Of a stretch of 64,000 bases of DNA, positions 1 to 11,429 are shown one piece after another; position 1 is the first letter of the stretch, and every line of letters starts with the position of its first letter. A program made the position numbers and the translations under genes. The stretch is from Acarospora socialis (Eukaryota; Ascomycota; Lecanoromycetes; Acarosporales; Acarosporaceae), in assembly GCA_025617375.2 (NCBI GenBank), contig JAMYGW020000005.1:1-64000 (forward strand), given 5' to 3'. Below the pieces are notes generated by a model. The model had not been told where the DNA came from and ran no database searches. It saw only the letters and a program-made list of their open reading frames with translations.

Positions 1-140
1 CCCTAACCCTAACCCTAACCCTAACCCTAACCCTAACCCTAACCCTAACCCTAACCCTAACCCTAACCCTAACCCTAACCCTAACCCTAACCCTAACCCT
101 AACCCTAACCCTAACCCTAACCCTAACCCTAACCCTAACC
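1..140. repeat. Telomere, 23 CCCTAA units
   Basis: Twenty-three perfect CCCTAA hexamers followed by CC form the left end of the window. This is the C-strand of the TTAGGG telomere used by most filamentous ascomycetes, so base 1 is at or near the physical chromosome end. No variant units are present. The array stops at CCGGGTTGTCC with no transition zone of degenerate units. Confidence 0.98.
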
Positions 141-2579
141 GGGTTGTCCACCGGTTCCTTCCCTCGGATTCCCTTCGGTCACCCTCACTCAAAACACAAC
201 TCACTCATTTTTACCTTAAATAAACATCAAAATATCTTAAATCTTTTAACTCTCACTCATTCTTTTTTTTTTCTTCAATACTGAGCTGCTCAGCAACTGT
301 GAGATATAAGAAGTAAAGTTGTTTACAATGAACTTTGTTGATGACATCAATTTACTAATATATGATAAAAGAATTGCAGAACACTGACAGCAGTATATAA
401 TATATATTTATGTTGATTTAACATTCATAACTCAACATTTACATCACAGAAGTATGAACTTATACATTTATTCAGACAATTTTAACACTTCAACATGAGT
501 GTGACAGTAAATATACAGAAAAACATCATTTTGTCAAAGATCAACATCAGAGTGCTTAAAGTTCAGCTAAACACAAAATTAAAATGAGAATCTTATCTGA
601 CAAGAATTGACACAAAAGCAACAAATTAAATATTAATCATAAGTGTTCTGAGTGTCTCAACATTAAAAGTTATATTTATGCAAGTAAAACAGATTTACAC
701 AGCAATTGTGCATTTAATTCTCATTTATGCAGCATCAGTGTGATATTAGCAAAATATTAAAGAAAAACTGCAAAACAAAAAGCACAAACTGATCATTATT
801 CAGAATTAAACATTGCACAACATTACAGAGATTTTCAAAAAAGTCAGTATAGAAATTCTGAAGACAGAATTGCAGATGACTTCAATAAATATATTTATGA
901 ATTAATTACAAAACATCTTCACACTGTGTCAGCAAAGCATCAGAATGAAGACAGTGATATATTAGACATATAATAAAATTAGAACAAAATTACAACTTAT
1001 AAACACAAGAAACACAAGAACAGAATAAAGAAAGTAAAGAGCTCTCAATCTAAAGAAAGTGCTTGCATCATAACAATATTATATCAGTACAACAGTCTCA
1101 GCTCTCAGTTCACAATATATCATAGTACTTCATCATCACAATCAATGAGAGAAAAAATGAAAGTCACATCAACAGCAAACAATCTCAGTTCAAAGAACTT
1201 CAACACAGAACAAATCACTATCAGTGAAGACAATTTGATTTCATGATAATATGATGAAGATGCAGAGCAGTTTTGTAACTTAGATAAGAATGAAGAAATT
1301 AGAACTCAAAATCTTTTTATTTCACTGCTGAGTCTCAGAATTTAATAGCTCAGTTTGTAAATGTAAGTGAAATAATCAGACAGTCAAGCATGTACTGATT
1401 TACTGCTTTATTCAGACTTATTTATGTATAAAATTGCTGAACAACAAAAAATCACTGAATTATTGCTGACTGAGCATCTTCTTCAAGAAACTTTAGACAG
1501 CAATTAAGTTTTTAATGAAAACAGATCTGTTGAAGCAATTTAAAATGACACAAACTTTTCTGTACAGTGAGATGTAAAAAATATTATATTGATTTATAGA
1601 GCAGCTACAGAAACAAGAGTGAAATTATTAATGTGATGATGAAGTGCAGAGTAGACAATAAAAGATTTTTAGTTCTTAGAGAGTTTTTCTTTTCATATAG
1701 ACATTTCATAGCATTTTTCTCATAAATCAGTCTATTCAATGTCACAAGAATGTAAGAATATCATTATCATTATCATTATCATTATAATATTAATTAATTT
1801 AAATTTAAACTTCAAACTTACTGTAATTCTTTTAAGTATATATATTTATAAAAGTTATTTTGTTAAATTGTATAAGAATTTTAAATAATATTTTAATTAT
1901 TTTTATAATTTCAAATTATTTTTATAATTTCAAATTATTGATTAAAATTTCAATATTAAGTCTCAAATTCTTATCTTTATAACATTAAAGTTATATAATA
2001 TTAAATGTTTAAACAATTTTCTTTGAGATATCTATTAAGTATTAAGAGAAATTCTATAACATTTTATTTAAATATATCATATTTAAAATTATTACACTTT
2101 AAAATCTTTACATTCTTATTTTAAATTTAAATTATAATGTATTATATAAACAAGACATTAAAATTTTGAAGAAAATATTTTATAAAATTTATTAATAACT
2201 TTAAAAATTAATTCACAATTTTATAAAGTACTATTAAAATATCAATAACTGTATAACTTGATCATGATCAAGTTATATGTGAATATGTTTGTTAATTCTT
2301 TAAATATATTAATATTTTAAAGATTAGATATACACTTTATTTATTGTCATTAAAGAATATATAAATATAAATCACTTTAAACTTTATTGCATTGTATATA
2401 CTACAGTGTGTTGTTCAGATTTTAATATGTATTATTAATGTTATAATTATTGATATATAATGAAATTATTAATTCAGATAGTATTGAGTGTATAAATAAT
2501 CTTTATATATATAAATATATATAAAAAACATAAATTACATCACACAATATCATATAACACTCTCACAATTCTAATTACC
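141..2579. other. Telomere-adjacent noncoding AT-rich DNA
   Basis: The first 60 bases after the telomere have ordinary composition with several CG and CC. From about 200 onward CG, CC and GG nearly vanish. Bases 240-1750 read as decayed complex DNA without a usable frame. Bases about 1790-2540 are almost pure A and T. A short hexamer microsatellite (ATCATT, about four units) lies near 1757-1783. I see no gene or recognisable protein relic here. Confidence 0.8.
2252..2277. repeat. Perfect 26-bp palindrome
   Basis: Every base from 2,252 to 2,277 pairs with its mirror; the centre is CTTGATCATGATCAAG. It is the longest perfect example of the recurrent palindrome family in the decayed block. Its centre fits GACCGCGGTC after C-to-T change on both strands. 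Confidence 0.85.
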
Positions 2580-2770
2580 TACCTGAATACTGAAATTCCC
2601 CGATGCACTCAGAAATAAAATATCAAAAATACAATATGTTACACTTAAATTACCATTTTTAGTCCTAACCCTACACAAAACCACATTGTTGTAATTTATT
2701 TTTTTTAATTACCATATTAAATTACCAGGGCTAGGGCTGCCACAGTGCTGTCACACCCATACTATTAGTA
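2575..2770. other. Island of less mutated DNA
   Basis: This short stretch keeps CC, GG and one CG (for example CCCCGATG and CCAGGGCTAGGGC) although both flanks are stripped of them. It includes a single CCTAACCCT resembling one and a half telomere units. No open frame is visible. It may be a late insertion or a relocated subtelomere junction. Confidence 0.5.
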
Positions 2771-2830
2771 TTATAAGTGCTTAATAATCAAATCATTTCA
2801 AAAGATTAGAAACATTCACTCTTGCAAAAT

Positions 2831-2931
2831 CACTAGTGAATGTTGAATGGATCCATCCAGAAATTTTAAGTTTTGCTAGTAAAACCTTAAATTTTTGCTG
2901 TGATCCTTTAAAGATCCATTCACACATAGTG
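2831..2931. repeat. 101-bp CACTA-ended repeat, copy A
   Basis: This element begins CACTAGTG and ends CATAGTG. Its termini form an imperfect inverted repeat with inner arms around TGAATGGATC and GATCCATTCA. A second copy of the same length and orientation lies at 26,894-26,994. Similarity extends about 35 bp upstream of both copies (TTTCAAA, GATTA, TTCACTC). The size and CACTA/TAGTG ends suggest a miniature inverted-repeat element, but I see no convincing target duplication beyond AT/AT here. Confidence 0.5.
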
Positions 2932-4369
2932 ATAGGGTTTTCTGTTCTCATCTGCTCTCAAAAGCTTCAAAATCTCACTTACATCTTTTATGATCAGTCT
3001 CATACAACACTATCAAGAAAAACAACAGATACAACACATCTTTTTGTCTTCAAATGAAAATCATGAACATATCATTGACATATTGCTGAAAAACAAAATT
3101 AAAATCATCACTTTATATTACAAATTTCTTCTATATCTTAATCATGATCAACTTGTCTCTCTATAATCATTATATGCTCAAAGTACTTTCAAAAACACTT
3201 TTATGATCTTTATTCTGCACTTATCTCACTTACACTGTCAAATGTATTGAACTTAAGCTGCTATTTTCATTGAATTTCAGAGTTCAATGATGAAAACATT
3301 TTAATTAACTGCTGTCTCTCTGAGAACATTCTTGCTTCAGTAAACATTTCAACTTTTAAGAAGAAAAGTTTTAACATAATTAGCTGTTTGACTTGATCAT
3401 GATTAAGTTCAACTCAAAAATAACTCACACTGTGCTCAAAAGCTCAAAAGCTTAAATTCTCACTTTGTCTTCTCACAAATTCATCATTGATTCTCATCAG
3501 CATCAGTGTGTTGTTAATTATATAATATGACTTCTGAATTCTGTTCTCATGTCTTGTTATATACTTAACTCAGAGATTAAAGTTTGTCAGAATATCAAAC
3601 ACATCTATAATCTTCATTATGTTGTTGATCATGATTCTCATACAGTTTTGATGAAGCACAGTGATGATTACTGCATGTCTTTTTATTCTGACTTGATCAA
3701 GACTGAAGTATGAGTTGATGTTGAGAACACAGAAGTAATTGACAAAGATTGTGAATTGACTGAGCTCAACAAATCATACAACATTTTTAACATTATTGCA
3801 GAAACAGACTTCTTCACAAGTCATGATGTAATGTTAACATTTGTTGATCATGAGTTGAAAGAAATTCATGATGAGCTTGCTTTTTCATGAAAGTAAAACT
3901 AATCTAGTTGAAAAGATCAAGACAATGTGTCTTTGATGCTTAATGATTGAAAACAAACTGACTTGACTGTGATCAGCAAACATGTTTATGTAATTCTTCA
4001 ATTAATCTTGTTTTTTAACTCACTGTATAAAACTGACAGTAGATGTAATTCAGAAACTCAGCTGCTGCAGTAAATGTTTGATGTTTTAGTCATCAATGTG
4101 TTAAATGATGATAGTAGATCTTTATGTGCTGTCATGAGATGTACAAAAGATGAAGATTGAGAAGCTGTAAATTGATCTATTTAGCATCACAATTAATTCA
4201 CTTCAAATGCTAAAATTCACTCTGCTTAAAGCATTAATCATGATTAAGCAACTTCAATAATTCTGAGTACTGATTCATGCATTAACTTTGAGTTTCAAGA
4301 CTTTCATGCTGACTTTAAGCTCTGAAACTTATACATTATCAATAGTGAGCACACTCTCAAGCATTAAGT

Positions 4370-5330
4370 TCAGTCTTTGAAGATTTGCATGATCAGATGA
4401 CAAGATTCACTGTTGAAATTTAATAACTTCATCAAAAGAAAGCTCTGTTCACTGTGAAAGAAAAGCAGAATATATATGTATGACTTAGTTTGCTGAGCAT
4501 GAAAAGTGTGTTCTGCTTCTAGCAATGTCATTTTTTCTGTATATTTCTTGTTATCTTGCTCAAACTCTGCTGTCATAGTTTGAACATATGAAACAAGTAA
4601 CTTGTTCACATGATCATCATTGTCATTCTCATCAACTTGAAGTCAATTTCAATAAACATCACTTAGAAATCTAAAGATGATCTGATCATCAGAAATGTTG
4701 ATATCAGCTTTAATACATGTTTTGTTGTACTGATTCACTTTATATCTATTTAGTGTTTGCACAAGCTGCATCATTCAATGCAGCATGCTCAAGAAGATGT
4801 ATCAGTTCTGTTCTTTAACAGCAGTGATTTGACTTTTTGTGATGCTTTTCTTGTAAGAATATTGAAGCTGCTTCAAGATTGATGAAATCTTGTTGTCAAT
4901 ATTCTTCTGAAATTGATAGACTGAGTTAATGTGATGATATAATCACTGAAAGATGTAGTTAAAGTCTTTCTGTGTTAACAACTTCATGATGTTCTGTCTC
5001 AAACTATGTTTCATTTTCAGCTCAAAATTATTGTGTGTTAGATAGTTTAGCAACTGTCATTCAATCTTTGTCTAATATGATCTGTTCTTTAGAGATCTCA
5101 AATTGCAGAATATATCTGCTGATATGAATATCTGCTGAAAGAAGCTCTGATGACTCATGAAATTGATTGAAGAGAAATATAAGAACACACTGCTTCATCA
5201 CTACAGATTCTGCACAGTGAACATGAATGATTCAGTGCTCAGTGAAGCATAGTTTATTTTAGTTGTGAATACACTTAAAATATAATATTTAAAGCTGATT
5301 TTCTGATCATTGATAGCTCAATATCAACAA
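4370..5330 (-). pseudogene. Decayed reading frame, coiled-coil-like relic
   Basis: The minus strand reads as decayed protein. The open part, 4,609-4,370, is rich in E, Q and K and resembles a coiled coil (FEQDNKKY, TEKMTLLEAEH). Upstream segments with similar character ([24 protein letters not shown]) can be read through stop codons. No family is recognised. It contains an inverted single copy of the motif that forms the tandem array at 11,758. The boundaries are guesses. Confidence 0.3.
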
Positions 5331-6764
5331 AGTTGTTGTCAAAAACAGAGCATTGAAAAGTAGACTGTTGTAGATGATCAGATGTGAGAGACATGTGTAA
5401 TTAAGAAGTAAAGTGTGCATGTTGTGAGCTGAATGAGAATGATTGTGATTGATAAAAATTGTTGATGAAGTTTGATCTTTTGAGAACTGATTCAGATTGA
5501 AAAATCATCAAGTTATAAATCATGCTGCTGAGAGTCTGTACTTATATATGAAAGATTAGATGTGATTTAGCTTGTTAGACATGAAAAGTATCATCTCATT
5601 GTTAAAATTTAACACTGAAAGAAACTGAAAAAGTTCAGTAATCAGACACATCTTAATGATGATTGAAAGTCTTATCTGCAAACTATGACAACAATCTTCA
5701 AGTCTTTGCTCACTGTCAGTGCAATGTGCTCATTGCTTTTCTCAGTAAACATCTCATCAATGATGAACATCAATTCAAACATTCATTTTAACTTTCTAGA
5801 TCTGTGTAACTGAATAATTAAATTAATTGTCATGTTTGATGACTAAGAAAATCTCAATCATTCAACTCAATTCAATATCATCATTCTTCTGATCACAGTC
5901 AAGTAATTAAGAAATGTAAGAATGACTATAAGTTTTGTTTGTGTAGATCAGAAAGCAGACATGCAAAATGAAAGATTTGAGACTCAATGTTGTGAGAAAT
6001 GCAGCACATATTCTGTTAAGAACTGATTTAATATGTCATGCAGACAAGAAGAGCATGAATTCTGAACTGTATTACTGAATTATTTATGTGTATAACAGAT
6101 ATAAACAAGAAGTCTGAATCATGTAAAGATACACAAAAAGCTTTAAGCTTAACTCTGCAGTCTCATACATGCTTGAAAAAGATTAATTAATGAACAAAAC
6201 AAATGAAATTGTTCACAATCATCATTCAAATCACTCTGCAGCATTATGTTAGTTCTTTGAGACATGAAGATGTTTGAATCAACACAATTCAACAATTATA
6301 ATGTCACTCATCTTTTCTGAAGTGAAATCATCTGTTGAGAAGTCAGTACAATGAACAAATGAATGATGAAATAAACATAATATCTTTAAATTCTTAACTT
6401 CAAGAATGTTTGTGACCTGCTGTTGTGATTTTAAATGATGAGACTTCTTTATTGTCTTGCAGATTAAGTTGTGAAACAGTGACATCAACAGTTGAAATAA
6501 CAGAAGCTGATTCAGTAGAATCTGCTGAATCTGAAGAATTCTTGAGTAACAGTGAAAGTGACTTGAAGAACTGCAAAGTCAGCTCAAGAAACATATGTTT
6601 AGATACTGAATTCAGAATGATGTCTGTCAAAGAGAAGAAAATTTTAAGAAGTTGTGAAGCTGATGAGAATGACATGTCAGTGTAAGAAGACATTATTGAA
6701 ACAGACAATGTTGAAACATCAGTCTCAGCAGAGTGAATGAAAATCTTGAGCTTGAGTTGACTAT

Positions 6765-7035
6765 TGATTGAAGTTAACTGTTGAGTTTTCATAGAAGCTG
6801 TGAGTTGCTGAGTTAGTTGATGAAGATACAAGAAGAAGTGAAATCTAAAGTCACATATCTGACTTTGCTTGATCACAGTCAAGTGATTTGACATTTGATT
6901 TTGAAACTGTCTTGCTTGAGATTGACTGTTGAGTTCTTGTAGAAACTGAGAGTTGCATAATTAATGAATGCAGATGCAACAAAAAGTAAAACTTAAAGTC
7001 ACATATCTGATTCTTCTTGATCATGATTAAGCAAT
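6765..7035. repeat. Two degenerate direct copies, 148-bp period
   Basis: Two successive blocks share the order: GTTGAGTT, a tract around GAAACTGAGAGTTGC, then AAGTCACATATCTGA, then a copy of the 16-bp palindrome (6,868-6,883 and 7,016-7,031). The shared AAGTCACATATCTGA recurs at an offset of 148 bases. The block lies just beyond the stop end of the SNF2 relic, and the palindrome has been duplicated together with its flanks. Confidence 0.55.
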
Positions 7036-7088
7036 GAGACTTTTGCTCTTGTAACTGTACTGCTGAACTTTATGTCTCTTGAATTATT

Positions 7089-10000
7089 TCACTTAAGATG
7101 AGACTGACACTGATTTAACATCTTTTGCAAAATTTTATTCTCTTCTGTGCAAACAAGATTCATGATAGTCAAGTCATTTAAGTCTTCATTCTCTGCTTCT
7201 TTCATGACAGAGTTCTTGTTCTGATCATCTGTTACTGCATTAACATCTTTGTTACACTCAATTAAATCATTAAAGACATCTTTTTCTTGTTCAACAATCT
7301 GAGAAATCATCTTCTTGATCTGATTATGCTCAATGTGATAATTGAAAGTATAATTAACAAAAAGAATGTCAATCTTCTGATGCTTCTTTTGATTCAGACA
7401 ATGAATATAATCAATGAATTGCAGAATGATGTTGATGTTAATGATAGACTTTAACATAATGATGTTGTGACAGATCTTATGAAGATTGATATCAACAGAG
7501 CAAGTACAATAGATGATGATTAGAACATTGATCTTATACTTTGAGTCATTAAACTGAGTGACAATAACAGTGCATTCTTCATCTGAATGTCAGCTGTGTA
7601 GACTTAACATATGAATCTCAAGTACAAGCAAAAACATCTCAACATGTCATTGAATCATTAATCACTCTGCAAATATCAGAACACAATGATTTTGACTTAA
7701 GATTTTCTTGAAAAGAATTTTGAAGAGATATTGCAGCTTAAAACAGATGTTCACAAGATAAAATACACATGAGCTTTGACTCTGAATGATGAACATGATG
7801 TAGTCAGTCTTGACTTTATTCATAAATCATGTAAGATCATGATTGCAGTATTCATGTCATTGATTGATATTTGAGACTGTGTTCTTTTCATAAGTTTTTT
7901 TGTAGAGTCACTTGAGAAAGATGAAATAACTCAGATGACAGAAACAGCAGTATAAGATTATATCAAAGTGCACTGCATCATCACTCTCTTCTGCATCTAT
8001 AGAAGAGAAATTATGCATTAGATGCTTGATCAGTGATGTGAAAAAATGATTAAATTTCTCTTGTTTCTTCTCATTCATCTTCAGCTTCACAGTGATAATG
8101 TTGTATGCAGAAATGATGTCATCAATGTGAATGCTAGTTTTCTTGACTGTGATCAAGATGAAAGTCATAGATTGATGCATTTGAATCAGCTTGAGTATTC
8201 AAGAAAAAACAGCATAAGTGTTTGTGATGTTCATGACATTCTTTTTCAACAATCAATCAAATAACTTGAGATTCAGAAGAAACAATTGATTCTTTACAGA
8301 TTTTTGTTCACTAAATGACTTGTATATGATAATAGTCTTGTCTCAGATGACATCACTAACTCATTCTTTGTTTCAAAGAATTATAAGATAGCTGCACAGA
8401 TCAAGAACACAATTTATCATTGAAGTGACAGAGAGAAATCATTTGTAAGAAGTGTTGAGTAGTTGTATGATCTTATGAACATTTGTGCTGTGATTTTTGA
8501 TCTTGTGATTCTCATCACAAATTATATGATTGAATTTTTTAGTGAAGTGAGAGAAGAGTTTCTTGATTGACTTCTTTGTAGAAATCTGCAACAAATTGTT
8601 GTTCTCATTGTCAGAAATATTGTTCTTGTCAGCATCAATGATTAATAGTGAGTGACTATGTCAGATTAAGTATGTAGTTAGAATGACTGTGATCAAGTTG
8701 AATGAATCATCTTTCTCTAAATTCTCTAGAAAAGAGATCAAGTTCTTGATCTCAACTATCAATGACTGATGAATGAGATTGATTGTCTGTGTACATGAAT
8801 CATAAAAAAGAATGAGTTTTAGTGTCTTCAAGAAATGAGTGCATCATTCATTGATTCAGGTGTTCACAATGTCTGATGAAATCACAATGATAGTTGATTG
8901 ATAAGATTGTTGCTGAAAACAAAGTGCAACAAAATATATCAGAGCAAGAGTAATCACTGTCTTATTAAGATCACAATCATCTGCAATCAACTCACTCTTA
9001 ATTAAATTATTCTTCTGATTTATCATTTATGCAATTTCAGCAATTTGTCATGATTTTAAGATCAGTGTTTTCTCTTCAGATATTGTTGAGATGATTTTAT
9101 TGAGATTTAGTACACTGCAAACAGTTTTGTAGTCTGATAGAGATGCACAAGTCTGATTAAGTTTGTCTTGAAGCTTTCAAAACTCATTTAATTGTGTAAC
9201 ACTGAATTCTGTATCATTCTCTTCATCAATAATCTTCAATGTCAGAGTGCTTAAAATATATTTTTGAGCATCAGCATCACTTATGATTCAGCTATTGTAA
9301 ATAATCTTGATCTGATTGAACAGAATCTTCAAGATCTGTTGTAGAGATGTGACAGTGAGTTTAAATTGTAAACTCTGTTTGAGATTGTGATTGACAGAGA
9401 TAGCTTTAACAAAGTTGTCAAACACTTTGAGAAAGTCTGATTTGAATGCAACTGATGATGCAATTTGAGCAGTGATGTTGATTAAAGATGAATTATTGTC
9501 ATCATTGCTGTCTTGTGACTGATTGATGAGAGCAACACTGATGCTTGAATTGTTGAAGTTCTTGACTGTGATCAAGTTGAAAGAATTTTTAATATGAGAA
9601 TCATTGATTTCAGTATAAAATGTGAAAGACATCATCAGATTGTTTTGAAACTTTTCTTTGTCTTGTCTGCTATTCATCTTCAATTTTCACTTTCAGCATA
9701 TGATCTGCTGAATGCAAAATAAGTTTAAATTGATGTAGAATTCACTATTATCTGACTTGAACATTTTAGAATTAATCATGACAATCTGAATCATTGCACT
9801 AACTCAGTTTAAAGATGCAACATGCATAAGAAGAATGTCTGAGTCAGAGATGATTGAATCTTGTTGATGAATTAGATTGTGATAATGTGTATCTTGTGCA
9901 AATGAGAAAATTCTTTGATTTGTCACAGATGCACTCTTGAATTTTGTTGCATCAGTGTCATCAGAAAGATCAAAGTAGTTGTGTCTGACTTCAGCAAACA

Positions 10001-10688
10001 GATTGTATATATTCAGAAAACTGAGATGAGTAATAAATTTCTGCAATGATTCTGTATTCTTCAGATTCAGTAAGTTGATGATTGTGATTGCATTTAACTT
10101 TCAGTTTTGCAACACAACATTAACATCATCAATGCAGAATTGTGAGAACAAATCTTCTTTGTGTCAAACAACTTTGAAGAAGAATTTTGCAACAGATTTC
10201 TTCAGCATTTTCAGTGACATTTTGCTGTAATACTTGATCACAATCAGCATGATCAACAACTTGATGTTTCTTGATCACAGTCAAAAATTAAATTTTCATC
10301 AACACTCATCTGAGTGTCAGAATCTAGTGAGTTCAGTATGTGACTGTTGTGAGTAAAGAATTTATAATGTCACTGTTGCATGTAGAAAGATTAAAAAATG
10401 ATGCTGTTAACATCTGTGTAAGTGTCTATTAGTATGTTTCTTTTGAACAGAATGAGATATAGAGATTGTGAACTTACTGTGACTGTTTGCTGTTGTGAGT
10501 TGTAAAGATGTAAAAGACTGAGTTGTAAAGAGTTGAAAATATCTTCTGAAGTAAAGTGTTAGCTTTGCAGTGAATAAAAGAGTGTTGAGTGAATGAAGTG
10601 AATATACTGTCAGATGACTTTGATCAAGTGTTAAAGAGAAAATATTCAATATTAGAAAGTGTTTCAGTAGAATTTTCAGAGCATTCAT
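7089..10688 (-). pseudogene. SNF2-family helicase/ATPase relic
   Basis: One minus-strand frame of about 1200 codons carries SNF2-type motifs in the right order and the same register. A Walker A region reads LIADDCDLNKT at 8,958-8,990, in place of the usual DDxGLGKT. The motif II site reads DENHKIKN (DENH at 8,505-8,516), in place of DEGH or DEAH plus KIKN. A motif III-like LSVTSMINCVLDL lies at about 8,380-8,425. The motif VI region reads IHCLNQKKHQK (HCLNQ at 7,389-7,403), in place of HRLGQ. Every deviation is explained by C-to-T or G-to-A change at CG, CC or GG. The frame is broken by many stops, mostly TGA, but the open segments starting at 10,688, 10,046, 9,683, 8,963 and 7,457 are all in phase, so no indels are needed. 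SNF2 ATPases remodel chromatin or act in repair; the substrate here cannot be told. The N-terminal 500 codons are not recognisable. Confidence 0.85.
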
Positions 10689-11429
10689 TCTCTGAATTCA
10701 AACATTCTTTCAACTGAAGTTGATCACAGTCAGAAAGACTGAATTATCTGAAGATTTAACTGAAGATGACTGTGATTAAGAAGAATATGAATCACTGAAA
10801 GATCAAACATATTAGTGCTGCTGTTTCTCAATTCACTTCATCATTGTCAGCATCATCTCTTTCACATTACTCATTTTGTCAAGAAAGATCAACAAGATGT
10901 CTCAGATGACAGCAGAATCAAGTAAATCAAGTGTTAATTGCACTGTCTGAAGTTCTTGATCAATATTAAGCTCATATTTAGAGTTTTTAATGAAAATCTT
11001 CTCATGCTTTATAATCTTCTCACTTTCTACCATTTATGTTCTTATCTGAGATATCTTGTTGTGAACTTTACTTCAAAGCATTTCATCATGCTTGACTACT
11101 ATTCATTTATTGTGATTGACAACTTACTGCAACTCTCAGAATACACTTTTGAGATTGTTGTTAAAGATGATTGTAAGTTTGCTGTAGAAAAAAAAGTTGT
11201 TTTGAAGCATGACTGTCTTAAGAAGATTGTGTGTTTAATGTAATCATTTGTCTCTGCTCTATCAAAAAGTTATTATATAGTGCTGAACAGCAGAATTCTG
11301 AAACTTATCTCAACTCAGACAGCTGTAATAAGATCAGACTGAGAGCAGCTGTGCTTTGAGTGATAAATGTGAAGTTTTGAAACATTTGCATGACTATGAA
11401 AACTTAGTTTGAAAACAGAACTGTTCAGT

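Noticed and set aside
2660-2675. Interstitial telomere repeat
   Set aside because: Only one CCTAACCCT is present, too short to call a telomere relic.
6425-6894. Frames of 86 and 164 codons, Ser/Glu-rich, on opposite strands
   Set aside because: Low-complexity text in hypermutated DNA with stop-poor AT/CA composition; no family feature. The minus frame is also out of phase with the SNF2 relic.
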